From JBHAEC01 sp041855385 (lineage in GTDB: Bacteria > Bacillota > Negativicutes > Veillonellales > Veillonellaceae), in assembly GCA_041855385.1 (NCBI GenBank), contig JBHAEC010000034.1, positions 1 through 17,551 on the forward strand: 17,551 bases of DNA, written 5' to 3'. Position 1 is the first letter of the stretch, and each line of letters opens with the position of its first letter. Made by a program: the position numbers and the translations under genes. A model generated the notes under the pieces. The model searched no databases. It saw only the letters and a list, made by a program, of their open reading frames with translations, and was not told the DNA's origin. Of the stretch, positions 5,938 to 13,945 are shown one piece after another.

Positions 5938-7533
5938 ATGAAAAAAATACTTACATTATTTAGCATTTTTATTGCTCTATTGGTATTTGCAGGTTGTGGC
6001 GGAGAAGGGAACAAAAATAAGGCTGCCGCAGAACGGAGCCCGAAAGGCGAAGTTGTTATTTCCGTGGGAAAATATATGATTAGCGGAGGATATGATCCAA
6101 CGGTAGGTTGGGGAATGTGGGGACCTGATCCCTTCCACAGCGGGCTTCATAAATATAATAAAGAAAATAAGTTGGAAAAGGACTTAGCTACGGATGTAAA
6201 GGTGTCCTCTGATGGAAAAGAGTACATAGTGTCTTTGAGAAAAGACGTAAAGTTTGCTGATGGAAAGGCTTTGACGGCAAAAGATGTTGCTTTTACCTAT
6301 AAAACGGCAAAAGAAGCGAAAAGTTCGGTAGATTTGACATTCCTTGATAGTGCAGAGGCTCTCGATGAATATACAGTGAAGTTTATATTAAATAAACCGT
6401 ACTCTCCTTTCTTAGAAACAACGGCTACCTTAGGGATTGTGCCATCTCATGTGTACAATAAGGATGGATATGGAGCGGCGCCGATGGGGTCGGGGCCTTG
6501 GAAAGTAATTTCCTTCCAAAAAGAGCAGCAGCTTATTATGGTTCCCAATGAGCATTATTACGGAGTAAAGCCAAAGCTAAAAAAAGTAACGGTTTTGAAT
6601 ATTTCCGATGATGCGGTTGTGGCAGCGGCAAAATCGGGGCAGTTGGATCTCGTGTTTTTGAATCCGGAGTATGCGGATGCAAAAGTTGAGAATATGCGGG
6701 TAACGGTTATGGAATCTATTGATGCCTTTACATTAAACCTTCCCATGGAAAAGGAGAGGAAAGAAAATGGGGTACTTGTGGGCAATAATGTTACTTCCGA
6801 TTTAGCAATTCGACAGGCTCTGAACATTGGTATAAATAGAGAGGAAATTATTAAAAATGCACTAAATGGTTTCGGAGAACCGACCATGAACTACTCAAAA
6901 CACATTTCTTGGGTAAATACGGAATTGACAGAAAAAGATAATCGAGTAGAAGAAGCGAAGAGTATCTTGGAGAAAGCGGGATGGAAAGATACGGATGGAG
7001 ATGGAATTCGGGAGAAAGAAGGAATAAAAGCCGAATTTACCATCAGCGGGCGTTCCAATGATTTGCAGCGCTATAACACGGCCGTTGCGTTGGCTAAAGA
7101 TGCTAAAAAATTGGGAATTAACATAATTGCGAAATCGATGGCTTGGTCCGATGCACGAAAAATTGCTCGCAATGTTCCGACTATTTGGGCGTTTGGAGAT
7201 TTTAGTCCGCAGTCGTTCTACTCTTATTTCCACTCTTCTCAAATCGGTAAAAACGTAATAAATAATCCGGCTATGTACAATAATCCGGTTGTGGATGAAC
7301 ATATTACGGCAGCGTTTTCTGCAACTGATTGGAATGTAGCGATTAAAGAACTGAAGTTGGCACAGTGGGACGGCAAGACCGGGCCTAAAGTGGATATCCC
7401 ATACTTGTGGATTACTGCGGTTAAAGTTCCTTACCTGGTTAATGAAAAATTTGATTTGGGGAATATCGGGATTAATGAAAGAGGCCAAGGTATGGGTATT
7501 CTTTCCAGTATCGATGAATGGTCTTGGAAATAG
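5938..7533 (+). CDS. ABC transporter substrate-binding lipoprotein, nickel/peptide (family 5) type
   Basis: A 531-residue lipoprotein. A lipobox VFAGC puts the lipidated Cys at residue 20. The mature part follows the family 5 fold: EGKxLTAKDVAFTY-like segment (here DGKALTAKDVAFTYK, about 115-129), GSGPWKVISF (about 184-193), NEHYYG, and a long C-terminal lobe. It captures substrate outside the inner membrane and gives it to the two permeases downstream. The early GYDPTVGWGMWGPDPF (about 51-66) resembles the NikA/DppA/OppA-like group of anaerobes whose members are often annotated for nickel. Substrate cannot be fixed from sequence: Ni(II) or Co(II) complexes, a metallophore or short peptides remain possible. 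AAAGGAGG lies just before the ATG. It is the first gene of a five-gene operon, eight bases before the next start. Confidence 0.88.
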   Translation: MKKILTLFSIFIALLVFAGCGGEGNKNKAAAERSPKGEVVISVGKYMISGGYDPTVGWGMWGPDPFHSGLHKYNKENKLEKDLATDVKVSSDGKEYIVSLRKDVKFADGKALTAKDVAFTYKTAKEAKSSVDLTFLDSAEALDEYTVKFILNKPYSPFLETTATLGIVPSHVYNKDGYGAAPMGSGPWKVISFQKEQQLIMVPNEHYYGVKPKLKKVTVLNISDDAVVAAAKSGQLDLVFLNPEYADAKVENMRVTVMESIDAFTLNLPMEKERKENGVLVGNNVTSDLAIRQALNIGINREEIIKNALNGFGEPTMNYSKHISWVNTELTEKDNRVEEAKSILEKAGWKDTDGDGIREKEGIKAEFTISGRSNDLQRYNTAVALAKDAKKLGINIIAKSMAWSDARKIARNVPTIWAFGDFSPQSFYSYFHSSQIGKNVINNPAMYNNPVVDEHITAAFSATDWNVAIKELKLAQWDGKTGPKVDIPYLWITAVKVPYLVNEKFDLGNIGINERGQGMGILSSIDEWSWK

Positions 7534-7541
7534 AGGATTTT

Positions 7542-8528
7542 ATGAGTAAGACAATCATAGCTTTTCTTGGAAAAAGCTTTTTACGAATGGTAGCACTTAT
7601 TATAGCGGTAAGTATTTTAAGCTTTTTGCTGTTAGTGCTTTCTCCCATCGATCCTATTGATGCCTATTTTACCGGTATATCGGTTTCGGAAGAGCAAAAG
7701 GCTCTGGTAGCAGCCTATTGGCAGTTTGATAAGCCGCCGGTGGAACGATATCTGCATTGGGCCGGCAATATGTTAAAAGGAGATTGGGGCAGATCGCTCA
7801 TATATAATGAACCTGTTATGACTGTAATTGCAGATAAATTTCAAGCCTCGCTTTGGCTTATGAGTGTTGCTTGGGTGGGCTCCGGTCTATTCGGCTTTTC
7901 TCTTGGTGTTATAAGTGGCGTGAATAAGGGAAAGTGGATAGATAAAATGATCAACTCTTTTGCGCTTTTTTGCGTATCCGTTCCCATATTTTGGTTAGGG
8001 TTGCTTTTTATCAGCATCTTTTCCGTGGAGCTTCAATGGTTTCCTATCGCATTATCGACTCCTATCGGTAAGTTATCGGGCGAAGTTACTGTAGCAGAGC
8101 GCCTTCACCATTTGGCTTTACCCGCCTTTACTCTTTCTGTAACGGGGGTGTCGGGGATTATCCTTCACACCAGAGAAAAGATGATCGACGCGATGGATAG
8201 CAATTACATGTTGTTTGCTAAAGCAAGAGGAGAGTCTTTGTGGCAACGGGTTAGGCGCCACGGTCTTCGAAATGTTGCGATTCCGGCTGTAACTCTACAT
8301 TTTGCTTCCTTTGCAGAGCTGTTTGGCGGAGCTATATTGGCGGAAGCGGTATTTTCCTATCCCGGGCTAGGAGGAGCGGTAACGCTTGCAGGGCTTAGGG
8401 GAGACGTGGCATTGCTCCTGGGAATTGCGCTTTTCAGTGCCATATTCGTATTTATAGGAAACTTAATAGCGAATCTGCTTTATTTGGTTATTAATCCGGA
8501 GGTGAGAGAGGGGGCGAAGGCTCTATGA
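7542..8528 (+). CDS. ABC transporter permease, NikB/DppB type
   Basis: A 328-residue inner-membrane protein with six hydrophobic segments. It has the first-permease features of this class: an N-terminal helix followed by a periplasmic stretch with DWGRSLIYNEPV (81-92), then LALPAFTLS (191-199), and the cytoplasmic EAA loop AKARGESLWQRVRRHGLRN (226-244) that contacts the ATPases. The ATG at 7542 is used because AGAGG stands just before it and overlaps the end of the upstream gene's stop; an ATG at 7518 would add eight residues inside the upstream gene. Pairs with the second permease, whose ATG overlaps this TGA. Confidence 0.9.
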   Translation: MSKTIIAFLGKSFLRMVALIIAVSILSFLLLVLSPIDPIDAYFTGISVSEEQKALVAAYWQFDKPPVERYLHWAGNMLKGDWGRSLIYNEPVMTVIADKFQASLWLMSVAWVGSGLFGFSLGVISGVNKGKWIDKMINSFALFCVSVPIFWLGLLFISIFSVELQWFPIALSTPIGKLSGEVTVAERLHHLALPAFTLSVTGVSGIILHTREKMIDAMDSNYMLFAKARGESLWQRVRRHGLRNVAIPAVTLHFASFAELFGGAILAEAVFSYPGLGGAVTLAGLRGDVALLLGIALFSAIFVFIGNLIANLLYLVINPEVREGAKAL

Positions 8529-9385
8529 AACAACAGATAGAAACAAGTGTCATGGCCTCGCCTTCGGGCTTTACCAGACGCCATTGGCTTTTGCTTTTCT
8601 CCGTGATTAGCGTGGTAGCGATAACCGCCATTACGATTATAGGGTACTTTTTGCCTGAAGAAAGTTATGCTATTGACTATGGTAACAAATATGCGGAACC
8701 GTCTTTAACCTATCTTTTCGGCACTGATCATTTGGGACGAGACATGTTTTATCGCTCTTTAAAGGGCGTGGCTTTGAGCATTCGCATAGGACTTTTGGCA
8801 GCATTTTTCAGTTCTTGTGTAGCGCTGGTTTTGGGGACTATGTCGGCTGTTTTTGGAGGCAAAATAGATTCTTTAGTGCTTTGGCTTGTGGACTTATGCT
8901 TAGGAATTCCTCACATTTTGCTTATTCTAATGATTTCCGTATCCTTAGGAGGCGGAGAGCAAGGAATTATTATCGGTGTGGTGGCGACACATTGGGCAAA
9001 TCTGACCAGGCTTATACGCGCCGAAGTTATTCAACTGCGTCGGGAGCCCTATGTGTTGGCGGCGCGAGGATATGGTTATTCATACCTTTCCATCGCCGGC
9101 AATCATTTTATCCCTCACATTATTCCTCAATATATTATCGGCCTTGTTTTACTCTTTCCTCATGCTATTTTGCACGAAGCGGGGATTACCTTCTTGGGGT
9201 ATGGGTTACCTTTGGATGTCCCCGCTATCGGCATTATCTTGTCGGAATCTATACGACACATCTCGCTTGGCATGTGGTGGCTTGCCTTTTTCCCGGGGTT
9301 TATCTTAATGCTTGTGGTGCTCATTTTTGATCGATTGGGCGTGGCTTTGCGAGAGCTAATCGATCCCTTGAGTACACATAAATAG
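8525..9385 (+). CDS. ABC transporter permease, NikC/DppC type
   Basis: A 286-residue inner-membrane protein. FGTDHLGRDMFYRSL (65-79) is the conserved NikC/DppC/OppC signature after the first membrane helix. Five further helices follow, and the EAA loop is at about 178-201 (AARGYGYSYLSIAGNHFIP). It ends RELIDPLSTHK, typical of the class. Its ATGA overlap with the first permease indicates coupled, equimolar translation. With that permease it forms the membrane channel of the importer. Substrate as uncertain as for the binding protein. Confidence 0.9.
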   Translation: MKQQIETSVMASPSGFTRRHWLLLFSVISVVAITAITIIGYFLPEESYAIDYGNKYAEPSLTYLFGTDHLGRDMFYRSLKGVALSIRIGLLAAFFSSCVALVLGTMSAVFGGKIDSLVLWLVDLCLGIPHILLILMISVSLGGGEQGIIIGVVATHWANLTRLIRAEVIQLRREPYVLAARGYGYSYLSIAGNHFIPHIIPQYIIGLVLLFPHAILHEAGITFLGYGLPLDVPAIGIILSESIRHISLGMWWLAFFPGFILMLVVLIFDRLGVALRELIDPLSTHK

Positions 9386-9393
9386 GTGATGTC

Positions 9394-10212
9394 ATGGAAA
9401 AAAAAGAATTACTTCGTGTTGAAAATTTAGAAGTCTCATTTTCTATGTATAAAAGTAGCTTCACGAAAACTTTTGTACAGGGAATTAAAAACATTTCACT
9501 TACGGTTAACCGTGGAGAAATTCTTGCTATTGTTGGAGCCAGCGGTTCCGGGAAGAGTCTGCTGGCTCATGCCATCATGGGATTATTACCGTATAATGCA
9601 AGCCTGTCGGGGCAGTTGTATTACGAAGGAGAGGTCTTGTCGCCGGAAAAGCAAGCGGAGTTAAGAGGAGGCCAATTGGCGCTGATTCCGCAATCCGTTA
9701 CCTATTTAGACCCCACCATGAAGGTGGGGCCACAGGTTATCGGACTAAAAGGAACGGTCGAAGAACAAAAAAAAGTATTTGGAAAGCTGGATTTGCCGGA
9801 TCAGGTAGTTCAGTTATATCCTTTTCAACTTTCCGGTGGGATGGCGAGGCGTGTACTGGTATCTACCGCACTTATAAGCAAGGGGGAACTGATTATTGCA
9901 GATGAACCGACTCCCGGAATGTCCGTAAAAGATGCTATAGAAGCACTTCGGATGCTAAGAGATATTGCAAATGAAGGAAAAGGCTGTATGCTGATTACCC
10001 ATGATCTGGATCTTGCCATTGGAGTGGCCGATAGAGTGGCTGTATTTTATGATGGTAAACTTGTTGATATTGAAACAATAGAGAGTTTCAAAGAGGGGAC
10101 GTTAAAGCACCCTTATACAAAGGCTCTTTATGATGCTCTACCGCAAAATAGCTTTAAAGCCTATAAAGAGGACGAGGTAATGCAGTTTTTACGGGAGGAA
10201 TCAGTATGTTAA
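9394..10212 (+). CDS. ABC transporter ATP-binding protein, NikD/DppD type
   Basis: A 272-residue ATPase. Walker A GASGSGKS (48-55), Q-loop Gln100 in LIPQSVTYLDP, signature LSGGM (146-150), Walker B LIIADE with catalytic Glu171, and H-loop His203 in LITHDLD. The C-terminus HPYTKALYDALPQ (239-251) is the conserved tail of oligopeptide/dipeptide/nickel ATPases. The D-loop is unusual: after DEPT it reads PGMSV where SALDV is typical, so the D-loop Asp is a Ser (177). The partner ATPase keeps the normal form, suggesting asymmetric sites. Starts eight bases after the second permease and overlaps the next gene by seven bases. Confidence 0.92.
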   Translation: MEKKELLRVENLEVSFSMYKSSFTKTFVQGIKNISLTVNRGEILAIVGASGSGKSLLAHAIMGLLPYNASLSGQLYYEGEVLSPEKQAELRGGQLALIPQSVTYLDPTMKVGPQVIGLKGTVEEQKKVFGKLDLPDQVVQLYPFQLSGGMARRVLVSTALISKGELIIADEPTPGMSVKDAIEALRMLRDIANEGKGCMLITHDLDLAIGVADRVAVFYDGKLVDIETIESFKEGTLKHPYTKALYDALPQNSFKAYKEDEVMQFLREESVC

Positions 10213-10817
10213 AGATTAATCATCTGACATTCTCTTTTAATGAGGAAAAGCCTCTTCTTAGGGATATCAATTGGCATGTGAAACGAGGTGAACGGGTAGC
10301 CTTATTAGGCCCAAGCGGCTATGGAAAGAGCACATTAGCACAGATTTTGGCAGGATATCTGAGCCCCGCGGAAGGGATGTTTTTGATTGAGGAGAAGCCG
10401 TTAAATGAATACAAAGGGTATAGGCCTGTCCAGTTGATTTATCAGCATCCGGAAAAAGCACTTAATCCGAGGTGGAAAATAAAGAGAAGCTTATATGAAG
10501 CATGGGATATTCCTAAAAGTTTGCTCGATGATATGGGGGTTCACCCTGAGTGGCTGGACCGATGGCCAAACGAACTTTCAGGAGGACAGCTGCAACGCCT
10601 ATCTATTTTGCGGGCTCTTGCACCGGCGACTAAAGTGCTCATAGCAGATGAAATAACAGCCAGCTTGGATCCTATTACACAGGCACAGCTTTGGCAAGTT
10701 ATTCTAAAAGAGGTAAAGGAAAAAGGGATGACATTAATTGTTATCACTCATAACAGTAGTTTGGCGGAGCGGATTTGTGACAGAAACGTGTATATTCAGG
10801 ATCTCAACCGAATTTAA
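10206..10817 (+). CDS. ABC transporter ATP-binding protein, NikE/DppF type, short
   Basis: A 203-residue ATPase, second of the pair and last gene of the operon. Walker A GPSGYGKS (35-42), Q-loop Gln80 in LIYQHPEKALNP, signature LSGGQ (124-128), Walker B VLIADE with Glu149, an intact D-loop SLDP (153-156) and His182 in VITHNSS. It is about 50 residues shorter than usual NikE/DppF proteins (about 250-270): the C-terminal extension is absent and the protein ends soon after the H-loop region. All catalytic motifs remain, so it is probably functional. The start codon lies inside the last codons of the upstream gene, preceded by GGGAGGAA. Confidence 0.9.
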   Translation: MLKINHLTFSFNEEKPLLRDINWHVKRGERVALLGPSGYGKSTLAQILAGYLSPAEGMFLIEEKPLNEYKGYRPVQLIYQHPEKALNPRWKIKRSLYEAWDIPKSLLDDMGVHPEWLDRWPNELSGGQLQRLSILRALAPATKVLIADEITASLDPITQAQLWQVILKEVKEKGMTLIVITHNSSLAERICDRNVYIQDLNRI

Positions 10818-10863
10818 TAATTTGTATAGGATAAAACATGTTGATTAAGATTAAAAACATATA

Positions 10864-10893
10864 AAAAGGAAGGCTCTAAAGAGCCTTCCTTTT
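10864..10893. terminator. Bidirectional terminator between convergent operons
   Basis: AAAAGGAAGGCTC and GAGCCTTCCTTTT form a perfect 13-bp stem with a TAAA loop. It serves the ABC operon on the plus strand and the siroheme gene pair on the minus strand, overlapping the stop codon of the latter at 10892-10894. Confidence 0.93.
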
Positions 10894-11548
10894 ACGGTTT
10901 TCTCTTAATCCTGTAGCGTCTTGGCGAAAATTCTTCGCATACAGAAAAAGTAAAATGTGGAGTAATAGCCTCTACGAAACCTCTAAACCAATGCTGATAT
11001 GCCCTTGACATGGTGGAGAGGTCTGCACCGGCCTTTTTCCAGTTTTCTAGTTGGTTTTGATGGGTTCCGCTCCAAACAAATTCGTCATCTTCTTCTAAAA
11101 ATACAGGGTCGGAAGCATCGCAAGGCATTCCGTTCAGATAGTAGTTTTGCATTGCTTTATATATGGAACTCGCCGTATCACTTTCTAAGGTATCGACAGC
11201 GGAGTGTCCGCAGCTATTTCCATGGTCATAAAAAACCTCAAATATACACTCTTCTCCATCTTCGGAGAGGGTATCAACCAAATCCTTTATAAAGGTGGCT
11301 TCCCGAACCTCAGCAACTTCAATTTGATGGTGGAGCCAATTGTGGATTTGATTGTGATCGATAATATCTCCCAGATCCGTATCGGCCGGGAGAGGCCTTC
11401 CGTACATGGAGAGCGCTGTACCGTATAGTTCTTCCGCTAAATCATCAAACATTTCGTAAGCTCTCCGGTAAAGAAGCTCCTCACGATCAATGACAAGACG
11501 AATCTTTTTGTATAACCAATAATGGATGGGGCCAAGAAATGCAGACAT
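10892..11548 (-). CDS. Unrecognised His/Cys-rich protein coupled to the siroheme reductase gene
   Basis: A 218-residue soluble protein with no signal peptide or membrane helix. I recall the N-terminus MSAFLGPIHYWLY from uncharacterised proteins of anaerobic Firmicutes, without a named function. Visible features are a His-rich helix DHNQIHNWLHHQI (64-76) with His at 65, 69, 73 and 74, spaced as on one helix face; DHGNSCGHS (108-116) with His109, Cys113 and His115; further Cys at 101, 143 and 204; and an acidic stretch LEEDDEFVW (151-159). These look like possible metal or heme ligands, which is inference. The ATG is one base after the stop of the siroheme protein and its ribosome site GGAGAG lies inside that gene's end, so the two are translated together and probably act together. 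Confidence 0.75.
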   Translation of the reverse strand: MSAFLGPIHYWLYKKIRLVIDREELLYRRAYEMFDDLAEELYGTALSMYGRPLPADTDLGDIIDHNQIHNWLHHQIEVAEVREATFIKDLVDTLSEDGEECIFEVFYDHGNSCGHSAVDTLESDTASSIYKAMQNYYLNGMPCDASDPVFLEEDDEFVWSGTHQNQLENWKKAGADLSTMSRAYQHWFRGFVEAITPHFTFSVCEEFSPRRYRIKRKP

Positions 11549-11549
11549 A

Positions 11550-12506
11550 TTATGCTCTCCTTACAGATTGTAATTTTTCTACCAATTCATGAACATCGTA
11601 GCCGTGAATGGCGGCCGCTTGCCAAAGAGGTTCGGCAGTTGCTGAAGGACACCCCAAACAGCCCATTCCGATTTCTTGAAGAGCCGGAATCGTCTCGGGA
11701 TAAACCTCAATGATTTGTCGGATAATAGAATGTTCCGTAATGGGATCTCCAAACTGTAAAAGCCCGGGTTCGCTTTCGTTGGCCGTGCCGGGAAGATGTA
11801 CAGTTGGATTCTCGTAAGAGGCTGAACTCACTTCTACTGCGGGGGTATAGTCCCCGCCGAGGACCCCTTTTTTAAAGGCTTCCAGCCCTATGCGATCAAT
11901 AAAGACTCCCATGCGTTCGATTTGTGCATGTTCCTTGTAGAAAGAAATGATGCGATCCACTATAAGGAGGGCTTCTTCTTCCGTAAAAACCTCGACAATG
12001 AGGTTTCCAAAGCGAGGGTTTGCCCCGGCTGAACCGCCTGCGTAAATTTGCCATCCTTCGGCTGTTCCTATGACTCCTATATCTTTTGTTATGGATTCGG
12101 AGCATGAGTTGGGGCATCCGGAAACGCCGATTTTCATTTTTGAGGGCATAGTTTGAGAGATGTATTTTCGTTCTATCTGCATACCCAATTTAACGCTATC
12201 TTGCTTTGCTCGTTTACAGAAGGTTGTACCGGGACAGATTTTTACACTGCGCACTGTATTGGAGGTGGTATGTGCCGGTTCCATGCCTAACATTTCCCAG
12301 GCAGCATTTACATCTTCTGCCTTTAAGTTCGTTATCATAATGCGTTGACCGCCGGTAATTTTGAGAACCCCATGAAAGGTGTTAGCTACATCTATAAATT
12401 TTTGTAGTAAATGAGGCTGTATAAAGCCTCCGGGAATGCGCGGCGTGATGGCATATCGCCTTTCTCCGTTTCTGATTCTCTGCAAATTTCCTGCTATTTT
12501 AGCCAT
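11550..12506 (-). CDS. Nitrite/sulfite reductase-like siroheme Fe-S protein fused to DUF1858
   Basis: A 318-residue cytoplasmic protein. Residues about 5-70 match the ferredoxin-like half-domain of nitrite/sulfite reductases (ITPRIPGG, then LKITGGQRIMITN). The catalytic-type domain has Cys91 and Cys97 in CPGTTFCKRAK and Cys131 and Cys135 in SGCPNSCSES, the four ligands of the Fe4S4 cluster bridged to siroheme. Residues about 255-315 are a separate DUF1858 domain with CLGC (283-286) and FGDPITEHSIIRQI before it. It is much shorter than assimilatory reductases and holds only one repeat, like the small stand-alone siroheme proteins of anaerobes. Whether it reduces sulfite, nitrite or something else cannot be read from sequence. 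AAAGGAA precedes the ATG; first gene of a two-gene operon divergent from sfsA. Confidence 0.88.
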   Translation of the reverse strand: MAKIAGNLQRIRNGERRYAITPRIPGGFIQPHLLQKFIDVANTFHGVLKITGGQRIMITNLKAEDVNAAWEMLGMEPAHTTSNTVRSVKICPGTTFCKRAKQDSVKLGMQIERKYISQTMPSKMKIGVSGCPNSCSESITKDIGVIGTAEGWQIYAGGSAGANPRFGNLIVEVFTEEEALLIVDRIISFYKEHAQIERMGVFIDRIGLEAFKKGVLGGDYTPAVEVSSASYENPTVHLPGTANESEPGLLQFGDPITEHSIIRQIIEVYPETIPALQEIGMGCLGCPSATAEPLWQAAAIHGYDVHELVEKLQSVRRA

Positions 12507-12653
12507 ATCATTAATTCCTTTCGCAAATAATATGCTATATACTTAGTATTATACATCATAGAGTAATAAAAAGATTTTATGTACTTATTATAGTGAAAAA
12601 TAAAAAAAATATATGTTGCTGAAGCTACAAAAACGGGAGAAAAAATAAAAACC

Positions 12654-13823
12654 ATGAAGGTACTGTATGATAAGGTATATAAAGGGAAATTTATAGAAAG
12701 ATGCAATCGATTCGTTGTAAAGATTTCTTTTAACGGGGAGGATATATTGGCACATTTGCCAAATCCGGGGCGCATGTGGGAGCTTTTGTTTCCGGAGGTC
12801 TCCGTGTATATTGTTCCGCACGGTAGAGAAGGACTCAAGACTGCATATCGCATAGTTGGCATTGAAAGAGAAGGCATTCCGATTATGTTAGATACAAATT
12901 ACAGCAATGAAGTGGCATATTACCTAATTCAAACAAAGGCGATTCCCGGATGGGAAGAGTGGCAGGTAAAGAGGCGAGAATACACGGTGGGATCCAGTCG
13001 ATTTGATTTGCTCCTCGAAAATGAGAGAGGAGAAACCTTTTTACTGGAAGTAAAGTCATGTACACTTTTTAGTAAAAAGGGTGCCATGTTTCCCGATGCG
13101 ATTACGGAAAGGGGGCGCAGGCACTTGCTTCACTTGGCGGAACTACATAAGCAAGGCTATCGTACAGGTGTTCTTTTTTTGGTACAGTGGGAGAAGGCCG
13201 AATGGTTTCTTCCCGACTATCATACAGATTTGGCGTTTGCTGAAGCGTTTCTTGCGGTTTCAGGTGTGCTGGATTGGAAAGCGGTGGCCCTTCGCTGGTC
13301 CGCGTCGTTTGCCATGCCGGAGGTAGTTCGGCTTTGCTCGTTTTCACATAGAGTCCTTGAAAAAGAAGGGAAAGATTCCGGAGACTATGTTATGGTCATG
13401 AAACTGGATAAAGATAAAAATATAGAGATTGCCTCGCGGGGTTATGTGCACTTTGATGCGGGATATTATCTTTATGTAGGGGCGGCAAAGAAAAACTTAC
13501 AGAAGAGAATTGATCGACACAAGAGGAAGAAAAAGAAGTATCATTGGCATATAGATTATTTGAGAGAACATTGCGAAGTAATTGCCGTCTTGCCTATAAG
13601 AAGCTCTAACGACTTGGAGTGTAAAATTGCCGAAAAGATAGAAAAAATCGCAGATTGGAAGATAGAGGGATTCGGATCGAGTGACTGTTCTTGTAAAAGC
13701 CATTTATTTGGCATGGCCAATAATCCTGTGCATACGAAAGCCTTTATGGCAGCGATAGAGGACTTTCGTATGAACCGCTTAAATAAAAAAATAATTTCCT
13801 CGAAAAGGCTGGTCGATGCATAA
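12654..13823 (+). CDS. sfsA: SfsA nuclease-like protein fused to a C-terminal DUF123 (GIY-YIG-like) domain
   Basis: A 389-residue two-domain protein. Residues 1-230 are SfsA: LAHLPNPGRM (32-41), SSRFDLLLE (114-122), LLEVKSCTLF (130-139) and FPDAITERGRRHL (146-158), the acidic and Lys residues of a PD-(D/E)XK-type nuclease core. SfsA was first described as a sugar fermentation stimulation factor and is now usually annotated as a DNA/RNA nuclease. Residues about 244-354 are DUF123: GYYLYVGAA (270-278), KYHWHIDYL (295-303), ECKIAEKI (322-329) and GFGSSDCSCKSHLF (339-352). The reading frame is open across both domains, so it is a true fusion. The ribosome site GGGAGA is 13 bases before the ATG, which is long. 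It is probably its own transcript, divergent from the siroheme operon; 12507-12653 is AT-rich with several -10-like hexamers but no clear promoter. Confidence 0.9.
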   Translation: MKVLYDKVYKGKFIERCNRFVVKISFNGEDILAHLPNPGRMWELLFPEVSVYIVPHGREGLKTAYRIVGIEREGIPIMLDTNYSNEVAYYLIQTKAIPGWEEWQVKRREYTVGSSRFDLLLENERGETFLLEVKSCTLFSKKGAMFPDAITERGRRHLLHLAELHKQGYRTGVLFLVQWEKAEWFLPDYHTDLAFAEAFLAVSGVLDWKAVALRWSASFAMPEVVRLCSFSHRVLEKEGKDSGDYVMVMKLDKDKNIEIASRGYVHFDAGYYLYVGAAKKNLQKRIDRHKRKKKKYHWHIDYLREHCEVIAVLPIRSSNDLECKIAEKIEKIADWKIEGFGSSDCSCKSHLFGMANNPVHTKAFMAAIEDFRMNRLNKKIISSKRLVDA

Positions 13824-13827
13824 ATTT

Positions 13828-13856
13828 TTGCTTTTCAAGAAAAAAATAGCTATAAT
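13828..13856 (+). promoter_or_regulatory. Promoter of gyrA
   Basis: TTGCTT (13828-13833), 17-bp spacer, perfect TATAAT (13851-13856), the same hexamers and spacing as at 4798-4826. It starts just after the sfsA stop and gives a 5' UTR of about 80 nt. Confidence 0.7.
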
Positions 13857-13945
13857 AGAATAAAAGAAGGAGTTTTTGTATAAAAATTCATAAAAGCGTT
13901 TAAAATTAAAGGCAAAGCATTATTTTTGTTTAAAGAGGTGAGGTT

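Noticed and set aside
6895..7488. 197-residue minus-strand ORF opposite the binding-protein gene
   Set aside because: Antisense shadow of a conserved lipoprotein gene; no ribosome site or recognisable domain.
8815..9330. 171-residue plus-strand ORF inside the second permease gene
   Set aside because: Out-of-frame shadow of a clear permease with intact signatures.
12494..12877. 127-residue minus-strand ORF across the start of sfsA
   Set aside because: It overlaps the SfsA N-terminus and the siroheme gene start and shows no protein family.
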